DNA of 64,000 nucleotides from Schlesneria sp. Lineage in GTDB: Bacteria; Planctomycetota; Planctomycetia; Planctomycetales; Planctomycetaceae. Below the pieces are notes generated by a model. The model was not told the origin of the DNA. It searched no databases and saw only the letters and a program-made list of their open reading frames with translations. The stretch lies in the NCBI GenBank assembly GCA_028291515.1, contig JAQGHU010000114.1, positions 203,214 to 267,213 on the forward strand, in the 5' to 3' direction. Both the position numbers and the translations under genes were made by a program. This document shows, piece by piece, positions 17,561 through 26,199 of this stretch (within the stretch, counting starts at the first letter, position 1; every line of letters begins with the position of its first letter).

Positions 17561-19507
17561 TCAAATTTCTGGAAAATCTGGCCGCTCATAACCGGATAGT
17601 GGTTCGAAGTGAAATCTTGGATGGTGGTGGCGACGGTACTTGGAATTCCCTTCGATTGGAGCTCGGATCGGCAAGTAGGGATCGCTGACGCCTGCGGAAT
17701 CCATTAGTCGCTTGATTTGTCCGGCCCTTTGGGCAACTGACGGAAAGATCTCTAGTTTCTCGGCCATGTCCTTGAAAGTCGTTCCCTCAATCTGCATACC
17801 CGCAACAACTTCAGGGCGATGTCTTTCTCTGTCAGGCTTTTTAAAAAAGTCAACTACTAGCATTCGCTCAAACGAGAGGGCTGGTCCTGGCAGACGTGAT
17901 TTGGAGGGCATGAAAGCCATCAGATTCAACGAGAGCTTGGCTCGCAACACCGGTAGACCACCGTCGATCAGGCGAAACGGATAAACATGAATATCGCTGA
18001 TCAGCTCTCTCATCAACCGAGCAAACTCTGGCGTCCCGACGTCGATATCCAGAAACGCTTCGTTTGCCAGAGTTCTCAACTCGTCTGCTGTTGGCATTGC
18101 AGGTATTTTTGCTAGCTGCGCCTTTTTCAAACCTTGACGGCGGAAATTGAGGTCCGTCAGCCGAGTTTCGGCCTCACGTAGGCTGTTGAGCAGTGCTGAA
18201 CTCATCCCGAGTTCGCCGATCGCTTTTGTGTAGTTATCGATTGAGCGAGCGAGAGATCGTTGCTGGCTATCCACCCTGGCAATCTCTTCTGCCATTTCTT
18301 TCACACCAGCTTGTGCCTCCTCGATCACTAAACATCGAAACGTCTCGTCAAAGCCTTCAAGACGCTCTACTTCGCCCAAGATGGCTGCGAGCACCTTGCT
18401 AACGGCCAGCGGGCCGTCACAAGTCACGCTGTTCCAGCACAAATGATGTCGGGCGCCATCGCACATCAAATGGTCCTTCTGTCCATGGCCTCCAAATACG
18501 AACTTGCGACCGCAAATACCACAACGAAGGTGTTGTCCTGGCCAGCGAGTTCGTCCCCGCGGCACGTTTCTTCGACAGTCAGTACCGTCCTTACCGCGAC
18601 GATACTTACCGTTTCGGAGTCGCAGCATGGCAATCATTCCGTCGTAGTAGGCCGGGTCGAAGAACGCTAAGTGTGGACAATGACGAATCAATAGTTCCGA
18701 TGCGGGGGCCTTGATTGATTTCTTGCGGCCTGATTTGTTGACCCGGTCGGACATTCGTACATTTCGGCGACGTTCACCTTTCAAGATGGGGTTGTGAGTC
18801 ACCTGAGCTACAAGTTCAGGTGTCCATTTGTCCCTCCGAACGTAGGGGCCCACAGGGATGTTATTGGCGACAAGCCAGTCTGAAATCTCCGCATATGATT
18901 GCCCTTCCTCCAGCCGTTCAAACCATTCCTTGTAGATGGGTTCCGCACTCGCATCCTTGAAACAATCGGAATCCGCAGCCTTTGGATGGGGTTTGATGTA
19001 ACCATATGGAAAGCACTGGACGACTCCACCTTGGCTGAAACGGTTTCGTAGGCTCCGCCGAATTCGTTTGCTGGTATCCTTGTTGTAGGTCTCGTGACGC
19101 ATGACTGCGAAATATGAAGACATTTCCCAGCCATCCTTCGCCGTGTCAAGATGGTCGTTGATGGCGATCACTCGTGTCTGAACATCGACGGCATTCTCGC
19201 AAAAGATGTGCGCATGAACGCGACGACAGATGCGACCGAGGTCTTCAGTTAGCACAAGATCAAATTCTGCGGTGCGCTCAATCAAGTCGAGATATGCGGC
19301 ACGCTCGAGATTCTCACCGCTGCCCTGGCCGGCAATGACTTCGCAAGTCCATGGAATTTCGACATGCTCTTCGAGCCATTTGCGGTAAAGCGCTTCTTGG
19401 TCAGCCAGACTGCGCGTATCTTGGAGTAGAGTGCTTATTCGACAGATCATGACAACTTTCAGCACATTCCCTGATTTAGGTGCGAACGCAGGATCCCATT
19501 TGCTCAT
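17561..19507 (-). CDS. Large serine recombinase
   Basis: 648 residues from the ATG at 19507, chosen because GGAGA sits eight bases upstream; in-frame ATGs at 19522 and 19570 lack this. The N-terminal resolvase domain has VVMICRISTLLQDTRSLADQ, with the catalytic Ser in RIS, and LVLTEDLGRICRR (usual DRLxR). The recombinase domain shows SKRIRRSLRNRFSQGG and PYGY. A zinc ribbon (LRCGICGRKF then CDGARHHLC, about residues 345-385) and a coiled coil (about 410-460) follow. Such enzymes integrate or excise phages and integrative elements at att sites. The C-terminus extends about 90 residues beyond the coiled-coil/domain end. No other phage genes are adjacent, so this may be a lone survivor. Confidence 0.85.
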   Translation of the reverse strand: MSKWDPAFAPKSGNVLKVVMICRISTLLQDTRSLADQEALYRKWLEEHVEIPWTCEVIAGQGSGENLERAAYLDLIERTAEFDLVLTEDLGRICRRVHAHIFCENAVDVQTRVIAINDHLDTAKDGWEMSSYFAVMRHETYNKDTSKRIRRSLRNRFSQGGVVQCFPYGYIKPHPKAADSDCFKDASAEPIYKEWFERLEEGQSYAEISDWLVANNIPVGPYVRRDKWTPELVAQVTHNPILKGERRRNVRMSDRVNKSGRKKSIKAPASELLIRHCPHLAFFDPAYYDGMIAMLRLRNGKYRRGKDGTDCRRNVPRGRTRWPGQHLRCGICGRKFVFGGHGQKDHLMCDGARHHLCWNSVTCDGPLAVSKVLAAILGEVERLEGFDETFRCLVIEEAQAGVKEMAEEIARVDSQQRSLARSIDNYTKAIGELGMSSALLNSLREAETRLTDLNFRRQGLKKAQLAKIPAMPTADELRTLANEAFLDIDVGTPEFARLMRELISDIHVYPFRLIDGGLPVLRAKLSLNLMAFMPSKSRLPGPALSFERMLVVDFFKKPDRERHRPEVVAGMQIEGTTFKDMAEKLEIFPSVAQRAGQIKRLMDSAGVSDPYLPIRAPIEGNSKYRRHHHPRFHFEPLSGYERPDFPEI

Positions 19508-19543
19508 GACAAGATTCTCCATGAGGAGCCATCTCGCCCAGAG

Positions 19544-19572
19544 GGATGAATGGCACAGTGTGCCATTCATCC
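19544..19572. promoter_or_regulatory. 29-bp perfect palindrome upstream of the recombinase
   Basis: Two 14-base arms (19544-19557, GGATGAATGGCACA, and its complement 19559-19572) flank a single central G. The site is 37-65 bases upstream of the recombinase start codon and has no T-run, so it is not a terminator. A dyad of this size next to a recombinase suits an operator or a recombinase/att binding site. Which one cannot be told from sequence. Confidence 0.5.
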
Positions 19573-19822
19573 TGACCGTAAGTGAGAATCCTTGACCAAT
19601 GCTGACCAGGGGTGACCATCCTCAACTCTATGCCCGACAGAGCACTTGCGATGCAAGGGCCTGTAGCAGCGTGAGTTGCGACTTGTCGTGCGTAGTGTCC
19701 CTCCCTCTCCGCTTGACTGACTGCCCACGAGCCATAACTTTATGTCTCGTGGGTATTTGCATTTCTGAGGACCTCCCGTTTGTGGGCATTTTGTAGTGGG
19801 GAATTCTCTGACGGAGCCACTC

Positions 19823-20035
19823 ATGCCAGTCCAGAAGCAGCCATCCACAGCCAAACCTGCCCGGAATCTAAAGCGAAATTCCAGCCCAATTCGAATCGGA
19901 AAAGTCCAAGGTTACCTCGGCGGCTGCGTGTGGTATCTCTAGTACCACGAGTAGGGGCAACGGCAACGCGTAGGCCCTGATCTCGAAGTCGCCCGGCAGA
20001 CAGTTCCTGCGGGATCTGAACTATAATAGTGGCTT
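19823..20035 (+). pseudogene. N-terminal remnant of a tyrosine recombinase with stop codons
   Basis: ATG at 19823 opens 39 codons: MPVQKQPSTAKPARNLKRNS then PIRIGKVQGYLGGCVWYL, ending at TAG 19940-19942. The same frame continues after the stop as YHE, a second stop, then GQRQRVGPDLEVARQ up to about position 20035. That whole pattern is the start of planctomycete site-specific integrases (RIGKVxxYLRGxVWYLxYHExGxRxRxRVGPDxxxAR). Two in-frame stops make it non-functional. Together with the C-terminal piece at 14034 it shows that an integrase of this type once lay here. Confidence 0.7.
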
Positions 20036-20640
20036 TATGGACGTGTTAATGGTTTCGGAAATTAGTTGCTGCCCGCGAATCAGAAACGTCTGATATCTGT
20101 AGGCCGCGTCAAGAGGCTCCTTGTTGGTGGCAGCCAGCATGAAAGCTCCAGTGATTGCCTCCGCAGTCAGAGCCTCACCTGGAGGGACCGCGGGAAGTTC
20201 GGGACCTGCGAGACTGCCACCGCTCCAGAAGGCACTCAGTGCCAGCCAACTTGCCGCTCCACTATAGGCACTCGCGGTCGCAGTGCCGCCGACAATGCGG
20301 TCCGGTCCGACGGTGTCAGTCCTTCCCCGGAGGTTTTCTCGACACACTCGCAGGCCCAGGCAACTGCTGTCGGCTTGGGAAGCCAGAACGCCAGGAATCG
20401 TAAACCGTCGGTGTAAAGCTGGCTTTCAATCAGCAGGCGCAGGTATTCCGCCGGTTCCATGTCATCCAGTAAGAGTTCCTTTGCCTGATCACTCATCTTG
20501 AGCGCGCGACAGAATTCGGCGGCGTGAACGGGAGTTGGAGGAGGCTCCGTGGCTGTCTCCGCGACTGTGTCAGCGGTAACAGCATGTCGAACCGGAGTCG
20601 ATTCGCCCTCGACAATGACGGAAAATGTCGTTCAGCACCA
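20021..20640 (-). pseudogene. Frameshifted DUF6931-like gene
   Basis: Two minus-strand frames join into one protein. The upstream frame (20236-20496, extendable to about 20635 as a Pro/Thr-rich lead) has LLLDDMEPAEYLRLLIESQL followed by FLAFWLPKPTAVAWACECV. The downstream frame (20021-20347) has GAASWLALSAFWSGGSLAGP then LPAVPPGEALTAEAITGAFM. In the planctomycete family I know as DUF6931 these blocks occur in this order in one protein of about 180 residues. A shift around 20265-20290, and probably a loss of the DPSEENRRAA-like segment, breaks the gene. The function of the family is not established to my knowledge. Confidence 0.5.
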
Positions 20641-20735
20641 CTACAGTCAGGTCACCTTTGACTAACCTGGCCCACAAGCCGTGGACTCACTCAGGACTGA
20701 CAACCAGATGCGCTAACACATTTTCCAATCCCTCG

Positions 20736-20972
20736 GACGCAGAACAATCCCTCTGCCCCTTCCAGCAGATGACGCTTTCAGAGATGGATCTGAGTCGAAA
20801 GAACGGCGTAACGGCTCGATCACGGCGAAACCATTTCTTGCTCTCGCAATGCTGCGATCGCCACCTTCGCTTTAAGGCTCACACTGTGAGACTTCCGCTT
20901 TCCCGACATCTTTCCCCTCCAAAATGAACCCAGGAAATACTATCTCATTTCCTGGTCCAGTTTTTGAGGCCA
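20736..20972 (-). mobile_element. Remnant of an IS3-family insertion sequence (left end and start of orfA)
   Basis: On the minus strand the sequence starts with TGGCCTCAAAAACTGGACCA (20953-20972), a good IS3-type terminal inverted repeat. A GGAGGGG ribosome site and an ATG at 20909 follow. The frame reads MSGKRKSHSVSLKAKVAIAA, then LREQEMVSP, a stop, SSRYAVLSTQIHL, a second stop (TGA where Trp is expected) and KRHLLEGAEGLF. This is the helix-turn-helix start of IS3 OrfA. Everything beyond about 20736, including OrfB with the DDE residues, is missing. Confidence 0.75.
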
Positions 20973-21451
20973 TCGCAATCCCGTGGATCTGTCCATCCCA
21001 ACCCGGTTGACGACAATCTTTCTACTGGTGACATGAGCGCCTCAACACTTATGAGTTGATCGATTCTTGGCCTTCAGCGTCAATTGCGGCCAATTATCGC
21101 GACGCTCAAGCGGGATAACCTCCAAAGCGACTTGTACGGTCTAAGGGCGGATGACGTGCAATGGTGCCATCTGCTCTCACGATAGCGACGAAAGCTGGTG
21201 CTTTCGGTTGTCGCGTCACCCATCAGCGCAGGAATTGGCACTTCACTTTTTTAGTACGTCCCGGACAGGGCAAAGTCTTTCCTTCACTTTTTCCCGTAAT
21301 TCAGGCAAAAAAATTTGCCGGCCGGGAAATCTGAACTAGGTTGACGATATCGGCGACAAAAAAGTGATCGGAAACGTAGCCGTTCAACCGGCGGACGGAT
21401 CCTCCGACTTCGACAAATTCCGCCTGGACCATCGAATTTTAAGGATCGCTC
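20973..21451. other. Upstream region of the Tad pilus genes
   Basis: About 480 bases with no supportable gene on either strand. One imperfect hairpin (GCGAC-GAAAGC ... GCTTTC-ggtt-GTCGC, about 21187-21219) is present, followed by AT-rich DNA around 21250 and 21300. I expect the Tad promoter here but cannot locate it with confidence. Confidence 0.35.
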
Positions 21452-21568
21452 ATGTTTCCGTTTTGGTGTGAATTGTCCGGCAGCCAGCTTCTCCAGTGGA
21501 TTTCCAGCGGCATGGTTCTGCTGGTTTGTCTGGTGAACCTGGCCGCGGGACAGCGGAACGGCTACTGA
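21452..21568 (+). CDS. Possible 38-residue membrane small protein
   Basis: ATG at 21452 preceded by AAGGA at six bases' spacing. The product MFPFWCELSGSQLLQWISSG continues into the hydrophobic MVLLVCLVNLAAGQ and ends GQRNGY. One transmembrane helix is likely. It sits 83 bases upstream of the prepilin peptidase and on its strand. It lacks the Glu/Tyr pattern of Flp pilins, so I do not call it a pilin. It is too short for family assignment. Confidence 0.4.
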   Translation: MFPFWCELSGSQLLQWISSGMVLLVCLVNLAAGQRNGY

Positions 21569-21651
21569 TCCAATCGCAGCCAAATGGCTGTCCGAAAGCT
21601 GGAGCTTTCGTCTAATAGTCACCCTCACTCGTTCAGAAAGGTAGTTGGAAC

Positions 21652-22203
21652 ATGGACTGGCAACAGTTCTTGCTCTCTCACTGGGAAGTTAAACTCGTCT
21701 CGGCAGTACTGATTTTTGCTGCCTACATCGACGGTAAACAACTGAAGGTTCCGAACTGGATCACCTTCCCCATGGTCTTGTCGGGATTACTGTATCACTC
21801 CATCGCCTACGGTTGGACCGGGGCCTGCGATAGTGGGAACGGAATCTTCTGGGGCCTGCTCTGCCTGTTGCCACTGTATGCGATTGGTGGCATGGGAGCC
21901 GGTGACGTGAAACTGATGGCGGGTATTGGTGCCTGGCTGGGAGCCGTCACAACTTGCTACGCATTCGCGGTCACGGTCGTTGTCGGAGCCTTGATGGCTG
22001 TCATCATGATCCTGCTCAGCGGACGAATTCAGCACCACGCACGTCAATTCGTGCATATTGCCTACGAAATCATGGTCGTTCGCAATCCGCGAGCCCTGTT
22101 TGCGACTGCCAAAGAACGTAAGCCAACTATGTACCTGCTCCCTTACGGCATCCCGATTTGCATCGGTTCGATCATCTACTTCGTGTACGCCGGTCTGATC
22201 TGA
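21652..22203 (+). CDS. cpaA: Prepilin peptidase of the Flp/Tad type (A24 family)
   Basis: A 183-residue polytopic protein (about six helices) matching TadV/CpaA size. The two aspartates of A24 aspartic proteases are present: FAAYIDGKQLKVPNW (first Asp about residue 25) and GGMGAGDVKLMAGIG, the GxGD motif (second Asp about residue 85). It cleaves the leader of Flp prepilins at the cytoplasmic membrane face. It lacks the N-terminal methylase domain of PilD enzymes, as expected for CpaA. It is the first recognisable gene of the Tad group and is followed by its own terminator. An AAGG-type ribosome site precedes the ATG. Confidence 0.88.
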   Translation: MDWQQFLLSHWEVKLVSAVLIFAAYIDGKQLKVPNWITFPMVLSGLLYHSIAYGWTGACDSGNGIFWGLLCLLPLYAIGGMGAGDVKLMAGIGAWLGAVTTCYAFAVTVVVGALMAVIMILLSGRIQHHARQFVHIAYEIMVVRNPRALFATAKERKPTMYLLPYGIPICIGSIIYFVYAGLI

Positions 22204-22249
22204 CCGAACGATCTACGAATGTCGATGCGAATTGCACTGGCAAAAACGA

Positions 22250-22283
22250 CAGCCCGCAAGTGAAAACTTGCGGGCTGTTTTCT
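22250..22283 (+). terminator. Intrinsic terminator after cpaA
   Basis: A 10-bp perfect stem (AGCCCGCAAG, 22251-22260, with its complement at 22267-22276), six-base loop, then GTTTTCTT. It ends the cpaA transcript and implies a separate promoter for cpaB in the next 330 bases. Confidence 0.88.
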
Positions 22284-22615
22284 TGTCCTCTGCCAATTCT
22301 TGCCGGACGCAAATTTCGGCTGCGACAGGAAAAACCTTGAGCTATGTTTGTGGAAATGCCGCAGATTCGTGGCAAATACACCACTTCGGCGGCACCAGTC
22401 GCCAGCGGGTTCCTGTCGTTACAACCGATAGCATCGTTAAAAGCTGAAGAGTTTGACTTCTGCCGGTCGATCAAAAGTGAGTAGTCGCGGTCTGTACCGC
22501 GAAAGGCCGACCGGCACGAGGAGTTCGTTTAAGTACTTGATCTGTGGATTTCACCGTTTTGGAAGTCACCTTCCAGGCGGCCCTCGGCCACGACCTTTCC
22601 GTCGGAACTCGAACT
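22284..22615. other. Leader region between cpaA terminator and cpaB
   Basis: 332 bases with no supportable gene. It must carry the promoter for cpaB if the preceding terminator is efficient. No operator-like dyad was obvious. Confidence 0.35.
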
Positions 22616-23764
22616 ATGAAAAACAAATCACTGATGCTGCTGATGGTTGCCGCAGGCTGCGGCCTGGTCGCCATGATTGGTGTTCAGCAGATCATGTCGA
22701 CTGGAGAAACGGCTCCCAAGACTCGAATTCTTGTTGCCCGGACTGAGATCGACGCGGGGACTCAACTCGACAAGACGAATGTCGGATTCAAGGAATGGCC
22801 TGCCGAGGCTCTGCCGGAAGGAGCCATTCAAACAGAGGAAGAGTTTCTCGAGCGTGCCTTGAAGCACCGTGTTGGCCCCGGGCAACCGATCTTGTTGTCC
22901 GAACTCGGCAATAAAGGTGAGTACGGGATGCAGATCCAGATTCCTGCTGGAATGCGCGTCGTGACTTATCCTGTGACGGCCACAATGACACACAGCGGTT
23001 TGATGAAACCCGGAAACTTTGTCGATGTCAGTGCCGTTATCGAGGTTCCAACAAAGGGTGGCCAAAAACGGACTGAAGTGAAGCCCGTTCTCCAGTGCGT
23101 ACAAGTTTTTGCAGTCGATCGTCGTATCGTCGGTTCGGAAGAATCCAAGGATCCCAAGGCGGCGGTTGATTTCAAAAACATCTCGTTCTTGGTCTATCCC
23201 CTGCAGGCCCAGCTGCTGCAACTTGCCAATAAGCAGAGCAATGGTTCGCTGCAATTCGCATTACGGTCCGGCGCCGACAAAGGACTCGTCAACGCTCAAG
23301 ACTTGAGTGACGAATCGTTGTCGATGCTCTCCAATTCGCTGTTGGGTCATCAGGAAGATCGTTCTCCGGCAGTGGCTCCCGCATCAGAGAAAATCGCCGT
23401 GACGAATACGGGAAAACCGCAGTCGGCATTCCGATCTTACCTTGCTCCTGAAACTCCAGCCGCCGTCACATCGGTCGGTGATCAAGCTTCGAAGCGAACT
23501 TGGAAAATCGAAATCTTCCAGGGTGACCAACGTGAGGTCCAGGAAATCGATTGGCCGGAGGAACCTGTTACCAAAGCGAAACCGACCTCGACCAATTCCG
23601 GCAATCCGGTCCTGAAGCTGTTCAACCGACGCGAGAAAGCAGAAAAGCCAGTCGGCGTCGAAACGAAATCGACATCGTTAGTTCGTCGCAAGGCCGCTGA
23701 AGTCACAGAGTCCACCGAAGAAAAGCAATCAGCAGAGCCCACCGAAGGCTCTGACAACAAGTGA
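22616..23764 (+). CDS. cpaB: Flp pilus assembly protein CpaB (RcpC)
   Basis: 382 residues from the ATG at 22616 (MKNKSLMLLMVAAGCGLVAM), chosen because it opens the signal-anchor helix; an in-frame GTG at 22544 would add polar residues. ILVARTEIDAGTQLDKTNVG (about residues 42-61) is the SAF/CBM-like start of CpaB, and GQPILLSEL then QIPAGMRVVTYPV match the rest of the family. CpaB sits in the periplasm and helps assemble or gate the outer-membrane secretin. The last ~130 residues are Pro/Thr/Lys/Glu-rich and have no family counterpart that I know. The following genes are co-directional Tad genes. Confidence 0.88.
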   Translation: MKNKSLMLLMVAAGCGLVAMIGVQQIMSTGETAPKTRILVARTEIDAGTQLDKTNVGFKEWPAEALPEGAIQTEEEFLERALKHRVGPGQPILLSELGNKGEYGMQIQIPAGMRVVTYPVTATMTHSGLMKPGNFVDVSAVIEVPTKGGQKRTEVKPVLQCVQVFAVDRRIVGSEESKDPKAAVDFKNISFLVYPLQAQLLQLANKQSNGSLQFALRSGADKGLVNAQDLSDESLSMLSNSLLGHQEDRSPAVAPASEKIAVTNTGKPQSAFRSYLAPETPAAVTSVGDQASKRTWKIEIFQGDQREVQEIDWPEEPVTKAKPTSTNSGNPVLKLFNRREKAEKPVGVETKSTSLVRRKAAEVTESTEEKQSAEPTEGSDNK

Positions 23765-23871
23765 TAATGACTAAGGTGGCTGGACTGAAGTCCGGGGCTG
23801 CCAACACGACTAGAATAAACCGCGGAACATGACGTTCTGCGGTCGCATTGGATGCGATTTGGGGAGGCAGG

Positions 23872-24243
23872 ATGCCATCGATTCAAACTCATTGCCGCGC
23901 GGCGACGCACCAGCTTTCGCTGGCGGTCATTCTGTGCGGCTTTGGCTTTTGTGGCGCGGTCGCGAGCGAGTCGTCGCCAGCACACGGCCCTATTCATCAA
24001 GTCAATGGGACCACGCACAGCATCGATTTCAGCGATGCGGATTCGGTGCTGCTGGAGTATCCCGACTGGCTAACCACCGTCAAAAGTCTGGACCCCGCCA
24101 TCATTCGCGTGACCGCAGTCCGTCCGAACTGCTTGCGAATTCAACGCGTTGGTCAGGGGACCACCGAATTGCGAGCTGTCGATCGTCGCGATCATCAATA
24201 TGTACTGGCGATCATCGTTCCAGCCTTGGCCAACGTCAGATAA
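23872..24243 (+). CDS. Exported secretin N-domain protein (pilus formation protein N-terminal-like)
   Basis: 123 residues from the ATG at 23872, which has GGGGAGG five bases upstream; a TTG at 23848 is less likely. Residues 1-32 form a signal peptide ending near AVASES. The mature part, SVLLEYPDWLTTVKSLDPAI then IRVTAVRPNCLRIQRVGQGT, is the small beta domain found at the N-terminus of CpaC/RcpA secretins, here as a free-standing protein. The next gene has the same domain in its own N-terminus (VIEFKDWLTQVDGFDPKIIS), so this may be a duplication or a plug/pilotin-like partner in the periplasm. Confidence 0.7.
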   Translation: MPSIQTHCRAATHQLSLAVILCGFGFCGAVASESSPAHGPIHQVNGTTHSIDFSDADSVLLEYPDWLTTVKSLDPAIIRVTAVRPNCLRIQRVGQGTTELRAVDRRDHQYVLAIIVPALANVR

Positions 24244-24300
24244 CGGTTCGAGATTCATTGCCCGAATTTTCAATTTGGCGCTTATAAAGTCGAGGTCACG

Positions 24301-26115
24301 ATGACAACTCTCGCATCCGTTCGCAGGAAGCTCAGTCGCTGCCTGTTGGTCGCCATCTGTGCGACATCGCTCGCGGGGACTGGTTTTGGACAAGAGGCTC
24401 CCGCACGGGCTCCCACCAGCGAGGCTGTCCAGATCCTCTCGCTAAAGGCCGCGGTCGAAGTGATCGAGCGCACTGCGAAAGTCATCGAGTTCAAGGACTG
24501 GCTGACACAGGTGGATGGCTTCGATCCGAAGATCATCAGCGTGATCGCAGTCGATAAGCATAAGCTTCGCGTGCAAGGCTTGGAGCAAGGCGTGACGACG
24601 ATGGTCGTCACCGATCGCAATAAGCAAGTACACACCGTCGAAGTCTTCGTGACTGGCGATGCTCGATTGTTGCAATCGGTCTTAAATCGTGCGTTTCCGA
24701 ACTCCGCCATTCAATGCACAATGCTGCGCGGCAATGCCGTCTTGTTGCGTGGCTGGGTCACAGATGCTCAGCAGATCTCCAGCATCACAGAACTGGCTAA
24801 TCTCTATTCGCCAAATGTGGTCAACCAGATCCGGGTCGGTGGCCCGCAGGAAGTCCAGTTACGCGTCAAAGTTTTGGAAGTCCAGCGATCGAAACTGCGA
24901 GAATTTGGGTTGAACTTCGCGGTACTGGGCAAGAGCGCCGCCGTGGCCAGTACGCCTGGTCCGATCACTCCCTTGACAGCCTTAACCGCTCCGATCGGTG
25001 GCATTCCCACTGTTTCAATCGCACCGAACACGGGTGCTCCACCGTCCTTGGGGATCGGTGTCACGGGCAATCAGTTTGGATTCGAAGGTTTCCTCCAGGC
25101 CTTGAAAACTGAAGGCTTGTTGAAGATTCAAGCCGAGCCCGTGTTGGTGACTCGAAGTGGTGAAGCTGCACAACTCGATAACGGTGGCGAATTCCCGATC
25201 CCCGTGCCGCAAAGTTTGGGAACCGTCACGATTGAATGGCGAGAATTCGGTGTCATCCTGCAAGCGCTTCCTATCGTGATTAGCCCCACGCGATTGCGTC
25301 AACAGGTCTATGCCGAAGTAAGCGAAAAAGATGTCGCCAACGCCGTGACCTTGAACGGAACCACAGTCCCTGGGATCAGCCGGCGCCGTGTCCAATCGAC
25401 CGTGGAGATGGACTTTGGACAGACGCTGATTCTCGGCGGCCTGATCACGAACCGCATCCAAGCCAACGTTCAGAAGACTCCTTTCCTGGGAGAGCTTCCC
25501 GTCATCGGCGCTGCTTTCAGCAAGAAACGGTTCGATCACTCGGAAGTTGAATTGATCATCATGATCACGCCGGAATACGTGGCCTCGATGCAAGCAGATC
25601 AAATGCCGCCGCTTGGCCCGGGCCGGACGACGACGTTTCCGACGGATCGTGAACTCTACCTGCACGGCTTGATGGAAGTTCCGGTCGTTGGCCCCGAATG
25701 CGGCGAACCCGGCGGTGCTTGCGATCCAAACTTCTCGGTCAATGTTCGGTCCGAAACCCCGTGGGCAGGCGGAAATGTGCCCGCCTATGGCGCACCGACG
25801 TTGGCTCCAACTTCTGTGCCAGCTCCTGCTCCTGCCGCCGCACCAGGAAACGGAGGGGGGATGATTGCTCCGCCAGGAGTGACACCGTCGGAAGTTCCTC
25901 CTCCGCCGGCGGCGGGTGATGCCGGAGTTTCCATGAGGCAGACCACGCCACGAGCAATGTCCAGATCCATCCCCTCGAAGTTCGATAGTAAACCTGCGGA
26001 TGGGGCGAGTCAGGCCAACTTCAGGTCCACAAAGAAGAAGGACAACTTGGTCGAGCCCGCTTCGGGCATCAGGTCGACCGATCCGAAGCCAATTCCGAAT
26101 CCTAAGTTCCAGTAA
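24301..26115 (+). CDS. cpaC: Tad pilus outer-membrane secretin CpaC (RcpA)
   Basis: 604 residues with a signal peptide (about 1-31). The N-terminal pilus-formation domain (about 50-110) is followed by a BON-like segment (ARLLQSVLNRAFPNSAIQC, VLLRGWV; about 120-165). The secretin core starts at QEVQLRVKVLEVQRSKLREF and ends in the family signature FLGELPVIGAAFSKKRFD then VELIIMITPEYV (about residues 397-430). It forms the outer-membrane ring through which Flp pili pass. The last ~150 residues are Pro/Ala-rich low complexity, an unusual tail that may be surface exposed or bind cell-wall material. It is 57 bases downstream of its small homologue. Confidence 0.92.
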   Translation: MTTLASVRRKLSRCLLVAICATSLAGTGFGQEAPARAPTSEAVQILSLKAAVEVIERTAKVIEFKDWLTQVDGFDPKIISVIAVDKHKLRVQGLEQGVTTMVVTDRNKQVHTVEVFVTGDARLLQSVLNRAFPNSAIQCTMLRGNAVLLRGWVTDAQQISSITELANLYSPNVVNQIRVGGPQEVQLRVKVLEVQRSKLREFGLNFAVLGKSAAVASTPGPITPLTALTAPIGGIPTVSIAPNTGAPPSLGIGVTGNQFGFEGFLQALKTEGLLKIQAEPVLVTRSGEAAQLDNGGEFPIPVPQSLGTVTIEWREFGVILQALPIVISPTRLRQQVYAEVSEKDVANAVTLNGTTVPGISRRRVQSTVEMDFGQTLILGGLITNRIQANVQKTPFLGELPVIGAAFSKKRFDHSEVELIIMITPEYVASMQADQMPPLGPGRTTTFPTDRELYLHGLMEVPVVGPECGEPGGACDPNFSVNVRSETPWAGGNVPAYGAPTLAPTSVPAPAPAAAPGNGGGMIAPPGVTPSEVPPPPAAGDAGVSMRQTTPRAMSRSIPSKFDSKPADGASQANFRSTKKKDNLVEPASGIRSTDPKPIPNPKFQ

Positions 26116-26199
26116 TGATTTACGAGCAGCATCGTCAGTGGCATGAGCTATCTTTCATTTCGTACAGCGGCGTCGTGTTTCAAGTGAGGTTGTGATTCT

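Noticed and set aside
21230..21260. A sigma-54 promoter (TGGCAC ... ) before the Tad genes
   Set aside because: A -24-like TGGCAC is present, but no TTGC element occurs at the required spacing.
21271..21292. A cyclic-di-GMP riboswitch suggested by ACAGGGCAAA upstream of the Tad genes
   Set aside because: The rest of the GEMM consensus (tetraloop receptor stem and the GGTAGGTAGCGGGG-like segment) is not present.
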